A stretch of 64,000 nucleotides of DNA. It comes from Amycolatopsis sp. GM8. GTDB lineage: Bacteria; Actinomycetota; Actinomycetes; Mycobacteriales; Pseudonocardiaceae. Of the stretch, positions 33,549 to 42,468 are shown in pieces (position 1 is the stretch's first letter; the number at the start of each line of letters is the position of its first letter). The stretch lies in assembly GCF_021653975.1 (NCBI RefSeq), contig NZ_JAJKFK010000010.1, positions 1 to 64,000 of the forward strand, written 5' to 3'. The position numbers and the translations under genes are program-made. The notes under the pieces are model-generated. The model had not been told where the DNA came from. It worked only from the letters and a program-made list of their open reading frames with translations, and made no database searches.

Positions 33549-35180
33549 TCACCGCGTGCAGGTGAAGCTCGGGGCGCTGTTGGGATCACCGGCGCGATAC
33601 CTTGGCCAGTAAGGATATTCACACAGTGGGCGAGTCCGGTTGTGGTTCACGTCGGCCACGACCGGGCTCGCCGGTGACTGTCCACTTTCGACCCAGTGCT
33701 CGAGCGCGGAGAGCGAGTCCCAGCCGGCGGCGAACGCCGGGGTGCCAAAGTTCGCGTGGTTGGCCCCGGGCACCACGTAGTACCGCATGAACGCGTGCGT
33801 TGCCCCGGGGCCCATCGTGTCGAGCACTCGCCGGTAGTAGTCGCTCGTCGAGAGGGGCGAGACCAGTTCGTCCGCGGCGCCGTGGAGCAGGATCAGTTTG
33901 CCACCCGCGCGGGCGAACGGGCGGAGATCCGCATTGTTGCGGTCCTCTATTGTGGACAGATAGCTGATCCGGTCGAGCCATTTCCCGGGATGCCGTGGAT
34001 CCAGGTCGAGGGAGTTGTAGGCAGGGTCCCGGGTCAGGAAGTACTTGACCCATTGATCCCAGTACTGCATGCCGTAGCCGCTCGTCACCGGCATGGGATT
34101 GGCCGGCGGGGTGGTGCCGAACCCGAGGAACGGCGTCCTCATGTCCGACCCGGAAAGGAACGGGAAGCCTGGATATCCGGTCTCGCCGCTGGCGATCCGG
34201 TACGGCCACGTGAACGGGGAGGACATGGCGATCACGGCCGCGATCTGAGGATCCGACAGGCAGCCCGGACCGGTATCGGCACCGGCCGGGCAGCGAAGCG
34301 TGTGAGGATCGAAATGACAGCCACCTGGATTCGAGATGACGTTGTCCTTCACGCCGTCGAGGCCGTCACATGCGGCAATGACGCTGTTGTAGAGCAGTGT
34401 TTGCTTATCCGGTCCGGGGAAAGCGCCGGGCCGGGACAGGACTTGCGCCAGGTAGCCCAGATCCAGGATTTCGGCGAGGTTGTTCCAGGCGGGATAGGCG
34501 GAGATCACGCCGTCGAACGCCGTTGGCCATCGTTGCGCGACAGTGAGGGCTTCGCGGCCGCCCGTCGAACCTCCGGCGAAATAGACCTCGGCGGGATTCG
34601 TGCCATAGGCGTGCCGGATGAGGAACAGACTGGCGTCACGCGTCTTCTTGAGCGCGTCACCGGCGGCGAAGTTCTTCAAGGCCTCGTCGTTCACGCCGAA
34701 CGACCCGTCCAGTGACGGCGGGGCCGCCGGGTTCTGTTCGTGGCCGGAGTCGCTGGCGAACGTCGCATAGCGCCGGGCCAACGGCACCGGCTGGTCCGCG
34801 GGGCCGAACGGCACGTTCTGGGTCAGATCGGGAATGCTGCCGTTGTAGCCGCCGCCCCCGAACATCATCGCCTTGCGATTCCAGTCATCGGGAAGATCGA
34901 GGCGCATTTTGATGTTGGGCGCGGCCGGATCGACGGGAAAGAGGTCGGCCTCGACCTGGCAGTACTGAATCGTCTGGCCACTGACGACGCTGGTCATGAC
35001 CGAAGCCGACTCGACGCGACCACCCGTTGTCGGCAGGCTCATCACCGACGCCGGGATCTTCAGGTGGTCCAGTCCAGTACATCCCGGCACTGTCGTCGTC
35101 GCGGTGGCGGGCCCGGCGCTGAAGATGGTTCCTGCCACCAGAACCATGGTCGCCAGGATGGCGAGCCGGCGAGTGCTCAC
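33549..35180 (-). CDS. Secreted tannase/feruloyl esterase family hydrolase
   Basis: A 543-residue exported enzyme. Residues 1-28 form a signal peptide ending near AGPATA. The nucleophile motif is FAGGSTGGREAL, the acid lies in LHGAADELVSPL and the histidine in VPGANHANFG, as in the tannase/feruloyl esterase family. These cleave esters of aromatic acids outside the cell. The GTG at 35180 has GAGAGGA upstream and lies 11 bases after the transporter stop, so the released acid is probably taken up by that transporter. Confidence 0.88.
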   Translation of the reverse strand: MSTRRLAILATMVLVAGTIFSAGPATATTTVPGCTGLDHLKIPASVMSLPTTGGRVESASVMTSVVSGQTIQYCQVEADLFPVDPAAPNIKMRLDLPDDWNRKAMMFGGGGYNGSIPDLTQNVPFGPADQPVPLARRYATFASDSGHEQNPAAPPSLDGSFGVNDEALKNFAAGDALKKTRDASLFLIRHAYGTNPAEVYFAGGSTGGREALTVAQRWPTAFDGVISAYPAWNNLAEILDLGYLAQVLSRPGAFPGPDKQTLLYNSVIAACDGLDGVKDNVISNPGGCHFDPHTLRCPAGADTGPGCLSDPQIAAVIAMSSPFTWPYRIASGETGYPGFPFLSGSDMRTPFLGFGTTPPANPMPVTSGYGMQYWDQWVKYFLTRDPAYNSLDLDPRHPGKWLDRISYLSTIEDRNNADLRPFARAGGKLILLHGAADELVSPLSTSDYYRRVLDTMGPGATHAFMRYYVVPGANHANFGTPAFAAGWDSLSALEHWVESGQSPASPVVADVNHNRTRPLCEYPYWPRYRAGDPNSAPSFTCTR

Positions 35181-35190
35181 GCTGGTCCTC

Positions 35191-36579
35191 TCAGCGGTAG
35201 AGTTGCGTGCCCGGGATGACGTCGGGCTGGTCGCGGATCTCGGCGGGGTTCGTCTCGGGCAGGAACCACGCGCTGGCAAAGGTGATCAGCCCCATGAGCA
35301 TGATGTAGACGGCGACCGGCACGGTGCTCCCGGTCTCGGCGATGAGTGCGGTCATGAGGAACGGCGTGCCGCCGCTGACGATGATCGCGGAGAGCTGGTA
35401 GGCCAGCGAGGCGCCCGAATAGCGAATGCCGGGCGCGAAGAGTTCGCCGAGGAAACTCGCGATCGGGCCGTAGGTGAGGCATTGGAACACGAAACCCACC
35501 ACCACCGCGACGAAGATCAGCGGCAGCGACGCGGTGTCGACGAGCCCGAAGTACGGGAAGGCCCAGACGGCAACGCCCAGACCACCGATCAGGATCAGCG
35601 GCCGGCGACCCACCTTGTCCGAAATGTGGCCGGACCAGGGGATGATCACGAGCATCGCCACGGAACTGCCCAGCACCACGGCGAGTAGCGGATTGCGCGC
35701 CAGCCCGAGCGACGCGGTGCCATAGCTCAGGAGCCCGGAAATACTGACGTAGAAAAGGCTGTTGGTGGCCGAAAGGAGCCCGCACCCCAGCAGGATGGTT
35801 CCCCATTTGCTTCGGACGACCTGTGCCAGCGGAGCCCGGACCACCGCCTTCTCCGACTGTGCCGCCTCCCGTTGCAGCTCGCGGAATTCCGGCGTGTCCT
35901 CCACCTTGGTCTGGATGTAGAGAACCACCGAGAACATCACGATGCTGAACAGGAACGGGATCCGCCAGCCCCAGCTGAGGAAGGCGTCGTTCGGCATCAG
36001 TCCGCTGGCCGCCACGAAGATCAGGTTCGAGATGATCACGGCGACGGGGACGCTGGTCTGCCCGAAGGTGCCGGCGAAGCCGCGCCGCTTGGGGCTGGCG
36101 GACTCGGTGAGCAGCAGCACGATGCCGCCCCATTGGCCGCCGGTCGCGAGTCCCTGGATGAAGCGCAGGATGACCAGCAGCGTCGGGGCCAGCGCGCCCG
36201 CGGCCGACGCGCTGGGCAGGCAGCCGATCAGGAACGTCGCGGCCCCCATGAGTGCCAGGCAGGTGACGACGACCGGTTTGCGCCCGTACTTGTCCCCGAA
36301 GTGCCCGGCGAGCACCCCGCCGATCGGACGGGCCACGAAGCCGGCCCAGAACGTGCTGAAGGCGAGCAGCGTTCCCATCAGCGGTGAGGAGTGCGGGAAG
36401 AACACATGGGGGAACACCAGCGCGGCCGCGGTGCCGTAAAGGAAGAAGTCGTACCACTCGATCGAACTCCCGATGAGCCCCGCGGCGAGGAGTTTGCGGA
36501 AGGACCGGCGGGGGAGTGCGGACGAGCCGGCGTCGACCTGGCCGGACTGTCCTTCGGGCTGGGCGAGCGGGGTTGCCAT
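35191..36579 (-). CDS. MFS transporter, metabolite:H+ symporter (MHS) type
   Basis: A 462-residue protein with 12 predicted membrane segments. The first segment reads GSSIEWYDFFLYGTAAALVF, typical of MHS-family carriers for shikimate, citrate or aromatic acids; GHFGDKYGRKPVVV is the loop 2-3 motif, and GHISDKVGRRPLIL its repeat in the second half. The ATG at 36579 follows GAAGGCGG; the frame start at 36624 lacks a ribosome site. It is co-transcribed with the secreted esterase and divergent from the PucR-like regulator. Confidence 0.88.
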   Translation of the reverse strand: MATPLAQPEGQSGQVDAGSSALPRRSFRKLLAAGLIGSSIEWYDFFLYGTAAALVFPHVFFPHSSPLMGTLLAFSTFWAGFVARPIGGVLAGHFGDKYGRKPVVVTCLALMGAATFLIGCLPSASAAGALAPTLLVILRFIQGLATGGQWGGIVLLLTESASPKRRGFAGTFGQTSVPVAVIISNLIFVAASGLMPNDAFLSWGWRIPFLFSIVMFSVVLYIQTKVEDTPEFRELQREAAQSEKAVVRAPLAQVVRSKWGTILLGCGLLSATNSLFYVSISGLLSYGTASLGLARNPLLAVVLGSSVAMLVIIPWSGHISDKVGRRPLILIGGLGVAVWAFPYFGLVDTASLPLIFVAVVVGFVFQCLTYGPIASFLGELFAPGIRYSGASLAYQLSAIIVSGGTPFLMTALIAETGSTVPVAVYIMLMGLITFASAWFLPETNPAEIRDQPDVIPGTQLYR

Positions 36580-36649
36580 AAATGCCGCCTTCGTCGATCG
36601 CGCAGGCAAAGTGATGGCGGTCATATTAGGGCGCCATTACCCTGTCGTT

Positions 36650-36672
36650 GAGGTGTGGACCACCCACACCTC
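36650..36672. promoter_or_regulatory. Perfect inverted repeat, probable operator of the PucR-like regulator
   Basis: GAGGTGTGG and CCACACCTC are perfect 9-base arms with a 5-base spacer. The site lies midway between the divergent transporter and regulator genes, 52 bases before the regulator start. Confidence 0.65.
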
Positions 36673-36724
36673 GCGCCGATCCGGTGGGGGTTTCTCCCAC
36701 CCGACGCTGCGGAAGGATGGCACT

Positions 36725-38488
36725 GTGGCCAGCGATTCCGGGGACGAGCCGCGCTCGCTCCTGCGCCGGCAGCGCGAACTGGCGTCGTTGTACGCGACCG
36801 CCAAGTCGCTCACCGCGCTCGGCGAGCTCGATGCGGTACTGCAGTCGATCGTGCACCACGCCCACGATCTGATGGGCACGGACTTCACCTATCTGTCGCT
36901 GGTCGGCGCGGACGGCAGACTGTCGGCGAAAGCGTCGGAGGGAACGATTTCCGCCTCGTTCCGCGCCGCGTGCATCCCGGCCGATGTCGGGCTCGGCGGC
37001 AAGGTGCTGGCCTCCCGCAGCCCGCATTGGGTGCGCAACTACGCCGCCACGACGCTCATCGACCACGATCCGAACTTCGACCGCCTCGTCGATGTCGAGG
37101 CCCTTGTCGCGCTTCTCGGTGTGCCACTGGTCATCCGGGGCGAAGCGGTGGGCGCCCTGTTCGCCGCGGACCGCTCCGAGCGCTCCTTCCAGGCCGACGA
37201 AATCGCGCTGCTGAGCGCTTTCGCCGATCATGCGGCGGTCGCCCTCGACAATGCCCGGCTGTACGACGCGAGCCGGACCGCCCTAGCGGAACTGCGGATC
37301 GCGTACCGGAAGATCGAGCGCGCGCAAGCGATCCACGAAGCCCTGACCGGTGTCGTGCTGGGGGGCGGGACATCGGGCGAAGTCGCGCAGCTGCTGGCCG
37401 ATCAACTGGGCGGCAGCGTCACCCTCCTCGACCGGACCGGTGCCGCGCTCGTCCGCCGGGGCTCGGCGTCGAGCCCGTGCCGGACGCCCTCGGAGCCCGA
37501 CCTCGCCGATGCCGCCGAGGACGCACGCCGCTCGGGCCGCTGCACGACTTCGGTCGACACCGCGGGAATCGCACGCAGTGTGGCTTCGATCCAGGCAGGC
37601 GACAGTTACCTCGGCGCACTGGTATGGACCAGAGAGGCCGCCGGCCACGGTGTGCCGGACGGGATGGACCTGCGCACCCTCGAGCGGGCCACCCACATCC
37701 TCGGCCTGTTCATCCTCAAGGAGCGGGCGATCGCCGAGGCCAGCGAGCGATTGAGCGGCGAGCTGCTGACCGAGCTCATGGTCGGCGGCCCCGGGATCAG
37801 CCCCGCCCAGCGCGCCCGCACTCGGGCCCGCAACATCGACGCCGACGGCCTGGATCTCGTCGTCGTGGCGGAGTCCCCGGCGGTGTCGTCCACCGATCTT
37901 TCCCACCACCTGCACGACATCGCCCGGGACTGTTCCGGGCTGGCCGGCGAACATCTGGGCAGGGCGACCTTGATCCTGCCCAGCGCCGACGACGACCGGA
38001 CCGTCGAGGCGGTGCACCGCCGGCTTCGCGGCGCATTGGGTGTGCCCGTTGTCGTCGCCGGAGAACGGGCGGTCAACCACGATTGGGCACGCGCTTTCTC
38101 ACTGGCCAGCCGCTGCGGCGCCGTGATGCGGGCGATCGGGAACACCGACCTGGGCGCCACAACCGGCCGGTACGCCCTCTACGCGCTGATCTTCGACACC
38201 GAACGGGTCCGCGAGCTCGACCGCTTCATCGCCGGCACGATCGGCCCGCTCCTGGACTACGACCAGCGACGTGGCGCCGATCTCGTCGGCACTCTCAGCG
38301 CCTATTACGCCCACCACGCCAACGTCGCGGCGACAGCCCGGGCGTTGCACGTGCACGTCAACACGCTGCTCAAGCGCCTCGACCGGGCCAGCGATGTGCT
38401 CGGCGTCGACTGGCGTCAGGAGAACGACCTGGAACTGCGGCTGGGCCTCCGGTTGCACCAGCTCAGGGCAACCGTGTCCCAGGAGTGA
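36725..38488 (+). CDS. GAF-domain PucR/CdaR-type transcriptional regulator
   Basis: A 587-residue regulator. A GAF domain covers about residues 30-180 (VLQSIVHHAHDLMGTDFTYL through SAFADHAAVALDNARLYD), a GGDEF-like CdaR region lies in the middle, and the PucR C-terminal helix-turn-helix is NVAATARALHVHVNTLLKRL near the end. The family activates uptake and catabolic genes in response to small molecules. It is divergent from the MHS transporter and esterase genes, the likely targets. The GTG at 36725 follows GGAAGGA. Its end overlaps the P450 gene by 26 bases. Confidence 0.88.
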   Translation: MASDSGDEPRSLLRRQRELASLYATAKSLTALGELDAVLQSIVHHAHDLMGTDFTYLSLVGADGRLSAKASEGTISASFRAACIPADVGLGGKVLASRSPHWVRNYAATTLIDHDPNFDRLVDVEALVALLGVPLVIRGEAVGALFAADRSERSFQADEIALLSAFADHAAVALDNARLYDASRTALAELRIAYRKIERAQAIHEALTGVVLGGGTSGEVAQLLADQLGGSVTLLDRTGAALVRRGSASSPCRTPSEPDLADAAEDARRSGRCTTSVDTAGIARSVASIQAGDSYLGALVWTREAAGHGVPDGMDLRTLERATHILGLFILKERAIAEASERLSGELLTELMVGGPGISPAQRARTRARNIDADGLDLVVVAESPAVSSTDLSHHLHDIARDCSGLAGEHLGRATLILPSADDDRTVEAVHRRLRGALGVPVVVAGERAVNHDWARAFSLASRCGAVMRAIGNTDLGATTGRYALYALIFDTERVRELDRFIAGTIGPLLDYDQRRGADLVGTLSAYYAHHANVAATARALHVHVNTLLKRLDRASDVLGVDWRQENDLELRLGLRLHQLRATVSQE

Positions 38489-39674
38489 AGGACACCGGCA
38501 GGGCGGGGAGGAACGCGTAGTCGCCGCCGCCGAACTCGTAGACCGGCTCGGCCAGTTCGATCCGCAGGTCCGGGGTCCGCCGCAGCAGTTCTTCGAGTGC
38601 GACGCGCAGTTCCATCCGGGCCAGTGGCGCACCCGGGCAGACGTGCACGCCGTGCCCGAACGACAGGTGCCGGTTGCGGTCGCGGTCCAACCGGAACTCG
38701 CCGGGGTCGGCGAACATCGCGGGATCGCGGTTCGCGGCGGCCCAGCCGAGATAGACGTCGTCGCCGGTGCCGACCGCCACCTCGGCGACGGTGACCGGTT
38801 TCGCGGCACGCCGGAAGAATCCGTAGAACGGCGGCCGCAGCCGGAGCGCCTCCTCCACCGCGGCCGGGATCTTCGCCGGATCACGGCGGACGCCGGCGAG
38901 GATGTCCGGCGCGGAGAACACCTCGCGGATGAGGCTCGACATCGCCGAGGTGGTGCTGTGGTGGCCCGCGCCGAGGAAGGCCGCGAGCAGCACCACGAGA
39001 TCGTCGTCGTCCAGCCTGCGGCCCTCGACGTCGGCCTGCCCCAGTTCGGTCAGGTAGTCGTCCCTCGGCTCGGCCCGCCGCTTGTGCACCTCCCGCACGG
39101 TCACCGCGCCGAACTGTGCCTGGCGGCGGCCGAACTCCTCCGGATCGCCCTGCGCGGCGAACATCGCCAGCGCCAGCTCCCGGATTTCCGGCACCAGCTC
39201 GTCGTCGATGCCGACCAGCCGGCAGATCGCCTCCGCGGGCACGGGTTCGGCCAGTGACGTGACCAGATCGGTGTGCCCGTCCTCGATGAACGAGTCGATG
39301 TGCCGGCCGATGTCCGCGCGCACCAGCGGTTCCAGTTCCCGGATGGTGCGCGGTTTGACCGCGTTGTTGAACAGCGCCCGCCACGTCCGGTGCCGGGGCG
39401 GGTCCATCTCGAGGGCGGGAATCGGCTTGCGTGGCAACATCGGGCGGAGCACCTGCGGTTCCGACGAGTAGGTCTCGTGATCCGCCGTGGCTTCCTTGAC
39501 GTCGTCGTAGCGGACGAGGACGTGGAAGCCGTCGTGCTCATCGCTGTGCGCCACCGGGCGCCGTGCTCGGGTCTCCTCGAACAACGCCATCGATCGTGCG
39601 GGTGTCGCGGTGTAACAACTCCAGCCTTCGATGCCCGTTTCCGGGCCCGGCCGGTCGCTCTGGTCCACGCTCAT
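38463..39674 (-). CDS. Cytochrome P450
   Basis: A 403-residue soluble bacterial P450. The heme loop is FGHGVHVCPG with the cysteine ligand near residue 350, the ExxR motif is in VEEALRLRPP, and the oxygen-binding helix is FLGAGHHSTTSA. No ferredoxin gene lies next to it, so electrons must come from elsewhere. The ATG at 39674 has GGAGG 5 bases upstream. It is divergent from the importer operon, with two identical 15-base elements in the shared promoter, so it probably hydroxylates or demethylates the imported compound. Confidence 0.92.
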   Translation of the reverse strand: MSVDQSDRPGPETGIEGWSCYTATPARSMALFEETRARRPVAHSDEHDGFHVLVRYDDVKEATADHETYSSEPQVLRPMLPRKPIPALEMDPPRHRTWRALFNNAVKPRTIRELEPLVRADIGRHIDSFIEDGHTDLVTSLAEPVPAEAICRLVGIDDELVPEIRELALAMFAAQGDPEEFGRRQAQFGAVTVREVHKRRAEPRDDYLTELGQADVEGRRLDDDDLVVLLAAFLGAGHHSTTSAMSSLIREVFSAPDILAGVRRDPAKIPAAVEEALRLRPPFYGFFRRAAKPVTVAEVAVGTGDDVYLGWAAANRDPAMFADPGEFRLDRDRNRHLSFGHGVHVCPGAPLARMELRVALEELLRRTPDLRIELAEPVYEFGGGDYAFLPALPVSFTPGTRLP

Positions 39675-39712
39675 GTTCGCCTCCACCACATTGTGAGTGC
39701 CGCGTAGCGGTA

Positions 39713-39728
39713 AAAACTGTATGTACTA
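39713..39728. promoter_or_regulatory. GntR-type operator-like element 1
   Basis: AAAACTGTATGTACTA. The first 15 bases recur exactly at 39820. It is 39 bases upstream of the P450 start and resembles the elements around the GntR gene end at 45.1-45.2 kb. Confidence 0.6.
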
Positions 39729-39819
39729 GTGGAGGGCGGGTCAACAGTGATTTGGTTGGCGCGCACCGAACTCGCCAGCAAGGTTGACCGGCTCCGGTTG
39801 CCCAGGTTACTGTCCCCGC

Positions 39820-39835
39820 AAAACTGTATGTACTT
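39820..39835. promoter_or_regulatory. GntR-type operator-like element 2
   Basis: AAAACTGTATGTACTT, same orientation as element 1 and 107 bases away. It lies 31 bases upstream of the importer binding-protein start. Confidence 0.6.
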
Positions 39836-39865
39836 TCTCGGTGGTCGTGACAAGGAGGTCCCGAC

Positions 39866-40927
39866 GTGAAGAGAACATGGCTGGTGCTATTGGCCGTGGT
39901 CACAACGGCGGCGGTCAGCGCGTGCGGCAACGGCTCGAGCGGTACCGGCGACCAGATTGCCGCCGACGCGAAAGACGGAAGTTCTCCGGCGGCGGCGGTC
40001 TACGACGGCCCGGAAGCCACCCTGCCGCAGTCCTATGGCGACTTGACCAAAACCGCCGGTACGCGCTGTGTCATCGGATACCAGAACCTGTCCGCGCAGC
40101 AGCACTCGCTCAGCGCCGAGGCGGCCGGCGCGCAGGCCGAGGCCGCGCGGCTCGGCTGCCAGATCATCGTGCTCGACGACCAGCTTTCCCCGACCATCCA
40201 GGTCAACAACTTCAACCAGTTGCTGAGCCAGGACGTCAGCGCGATCGTGGTCTACCCGCTCGTGCCGTCGGCGCTGCAACCGAACATCGATCGCGCGGCG
40301 GCCCGCAACGTGCCGGTGATCGCGATCCAGACACCGGTCGGAGCCGATCAGCCGAGTCCGGCCGGGTATGCGACGTCGGTGTTGCAGGGCTTCGACACCG
40401 CGGCCTACACCCGGGCCAAGGCGGTGGCCGCCAAGAAACCCGGCGCCAAGTTCGTGGTGCAGGGACTGGCCCAGCCAGTGGCCGCGCTGCAGTACTTCGC
40501 GCAACGCCAGAAGTACTGGGGCGAGCGGTTCGGACTGCACTTCCTGGGTGAGGTCGACAACCAGGACGACACCTCGGCCGCGGCCACCACGTCGATGGCG
40601 GGCGCGCTGGCCCGGTACCCGTCGATCGACGCGGTGTTCACCTACAACGACGACAGTGCCGCCGCCGACGCGACAGCCATCCGGGCCGGGGGCCGTCGCG
40701 ACATCCTGGTCGCGGGATTCGTCGGGCAGTCCTCGGCGTACGAGGGCATCAAGAACGGGCGCATTTTCCTGACCTACCAACCGGATTGGCAAGCCATCGG
40801 AGCGCTCACGGTCGACGCCGCGTACGCACTGGCCACCAAGCAGCACCTTCCGCTGCCGCGCCTGACCGTGGTGCCCGGCGCTCTCGTCACCAGCGACAAC
40901 GTCAATGCGCAGAGGCCGGTCGGATGA
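39866..40927 (+). CDS. ABC transporter substrate-binding lipoprotein (RbsB-like)
   Basis: A 353-residue binding protein with signal peptide and lipobox VSAC (Cys near residue 20). The body is of the sugar-binding Peripla_BP_4 type: GYQNLSAQQHSLSAEAAGAQ, LLSQDVSAIVVYPLVPSA and TYQPDWQAIGALTVDAAYAL. AAGGAGG lies 8 bases before the GTG at 39866. It is the first gene of a second RbsABC-like importer. Neighbours suggest an aromatic or aromatic-glycoside ligand (inference). Confidence 0.87.
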   Translation: MKRTWLVLLAVVTTAAVSACGNGSSGTGDQIAADAKDGSSPAAAVYDGPEATLPQSYGDLTKTAGTRCVIGYQNLSAQQHSLSAEAAGAQAEAARLGCQIIVLDDQLSPTIQVNNFNQLLSQDVSAIVVYPLVPSALQPNIDRAAARNVPVIAIQTPVGADQPSPAGYATSVLQGFDTAAYTRAKAVAAKKPGAKFVVQGLAQPVAALQYFAQRQKYWGERFGLHFLGEVDNQDDTSAAATTSMAGALARYPSIDAVFTYNDDSAAADATAIRAGGRRDILVAGFVGQSSAYEGIKNGRIFLTYQPDWQAIGALTVDAAYALATKQHLPLPRLTVVPGALVTSDNVNAQRPVG

Positions 40928-42468
40928 CCCGCTCGGTTGTGTCGGGGACGGACCAGGCGCGGCCTCTCGCGGCGCCGCTGCTGGCGATCACCGACGTGCA
41001 CAAGAGCTACGGCGGCGTGCACGCGCTGCGTGGCGCCCGGCTCGTCGTCGAGCGCGGCGGAGTGGTCCACGGCGTGCTCGGTCAGAACGGGTCCGGGAAA
41101 TCCACCCTGCTCGGCGTGCTGTCCGGGCAGGTGCGCGCGGACCGCGGCGCGGTGGTTCTCGACGGGCGAACGTTGAACCTGTCCTCGCCCAGCGTCGCGC
41201 TGCGGCACGGCATCGCCATGGTGTCGCAGGAAAATGCCGTCGCGCCCGAGCTGTCGATCGCGGAGAACATGCTCATGGGCGGGCGGCTCGGCGGATCGCC
41301 GTGGCGGGTCAGCCGGCGGGCCACGGAGCGCCGCGCCCGAGCCGCGCTCGACGCGCTCGGGCTCGACTACGACCCGGGCTGGCCGGTTTCGCGGCTGCGC
41401 CCCGACCAGCGGCAAATGGTCGAGATCGCGCGGGCGATGTCCCTCGAATCCCGGGTGCTGATCCTGGACGAGCCGACGAGTTCGCTCAGCGACTACGAGG
41501 TCGAGCGGTTGTTCGCCGCCGTACGGCGACTGAGCACCAACGAGGTCTCGACGATTTTCGTGTCACACCGGTTGAAAGAGGTGTTCGACATCGTCGACCA
41601 ATTGACCGTCCTGCGCGACGGGCGCACCGTCGCCGAGGGGCCGATCGGCGAGTTCACACCAGAGTCGCTTGTGGACGCGATGGTGGGCGAGACCAATGTT
41701 CCGGCCGACCACACGACGCGACGTGACAGTGATGTCGGCCCGACGCGCCTGACGGTCCGCGGACTGCGTAGCGCGCCGCAGGTGACCGGCGTCGAGCTCG
41801 GCGTCGCGTCCGGTGAGGTCGTCGGCATGGCCGGGCTGAGCGGCTGCGGGCGCAGCGAGCTGCTCGAATGCCTCTTCGGCATCCGCCGGCCGGATGCCGG
41901 TGTGGTCGAGGTCGACGGGAAGCGGCAACGGTTGCTCAACCCCGGCGGTGCTATCCGCGCCGGAGTGGGCTTCCTGCCGCCCGATCGAAAAACGCAGGGC
42001 CTCGTGCTCGACATGAGTGTGGAGGACAACCTGCGCATGGTCTCGACGCACCGCCGGCCCCGGCTGGGTCGCCCCGGCCGGCACGGCGGGGATCGGACGA
42101 CGGTCGAGCGGATCATCCGCGACCTGCAAGTGCGGACGCCGTCGCCGGCCACCCCGGTGGTCGCCCTGAGCGGCGGCAACCAGCAGAAGGTCGCGCTCGG
42201 CAAGTGGCTGGCCGCCGGATCGCGGCTGTTGCTGCTCGACGAGCCGACCCGCGGCGTCGACGCCGCGGCGCGCGCCGACATCCACCGGCTGCTCAGGGAG
42301 TTCGCCGCCGACGGAGGCGCCGTGCTCGTCAGCTCGTCCGAGAACGACGAACTGCTTGAGGTTTGCGACCGGATCGTCGTGTTCTTCCGTGGCCGGGTCA
42401 CCGCCGTGCTCGACGCGCGGCGGGCCGACGAGGCTCAGATCGCTCACTACGCCGGAGGACTTGAATGA
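40924..42468 (+). CDS. ABC transporter ATP-binding protein, double ATPase (RbsA-like)
   Basis: A 514-residue fused double ATPase. Domain 1 has Walker A GQNGSGKST and Walker B LILDEPTSSLS; its signature is degenerate (LRPDQRQMVEIARA). Domain 2 has a degenerate Walker A (GLSGCGRSE), the signature LSGGNQQKVALGKW and LLLDEPTRGVD. The ATG overlaps the binding-protein stop by 4 bases and the permease start overlaps its own stop, so the three are translationally coupled. Confidence 0.9.
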   Translation: MTRSVVSGTDQARPLAAPLLAITDVHKSYGGVHALRGARLVVERGGVVHGVLGQNGSGKSTLLGVLSGQVRADRGAVVLDGRTLNLSSPSVALRHGIAMVSQENAVAPELSIAENMLMGGRLGGSPWRVSRRATERRARAALDALGLDYDPGWPVSRLRPDQRQMVEIARAMSLESRVLILDEPTSSLSDYEVERLFAAVRRLSTNEVSTIFVSHRLKEVFDIVDQLTVLRDGRTVAEGPIGEFTPESLVDAMVGETNVPADHTTRRDSDVGPTRLTVRGLRSAPQVTGVELGVASGEVVGMAGLSGCGRSELLECLFGIRRPDAGVVEVDGKRQRLLNPGGAIRAGVGFLPPDRKTQGLVLDMSVEDNLRMVSTHRRPRLGRPGRHGGDRTTVERIIRDLQVRTPSPATPVVALSGGNQQKVALGKWLAAGSRLLLLDEPTRGVDAAARADIHRLLREFAADGGAVLVSSSENDELLEVCDRIVVFFRGRVTAVLDARRADEAQIAHYAGGLE

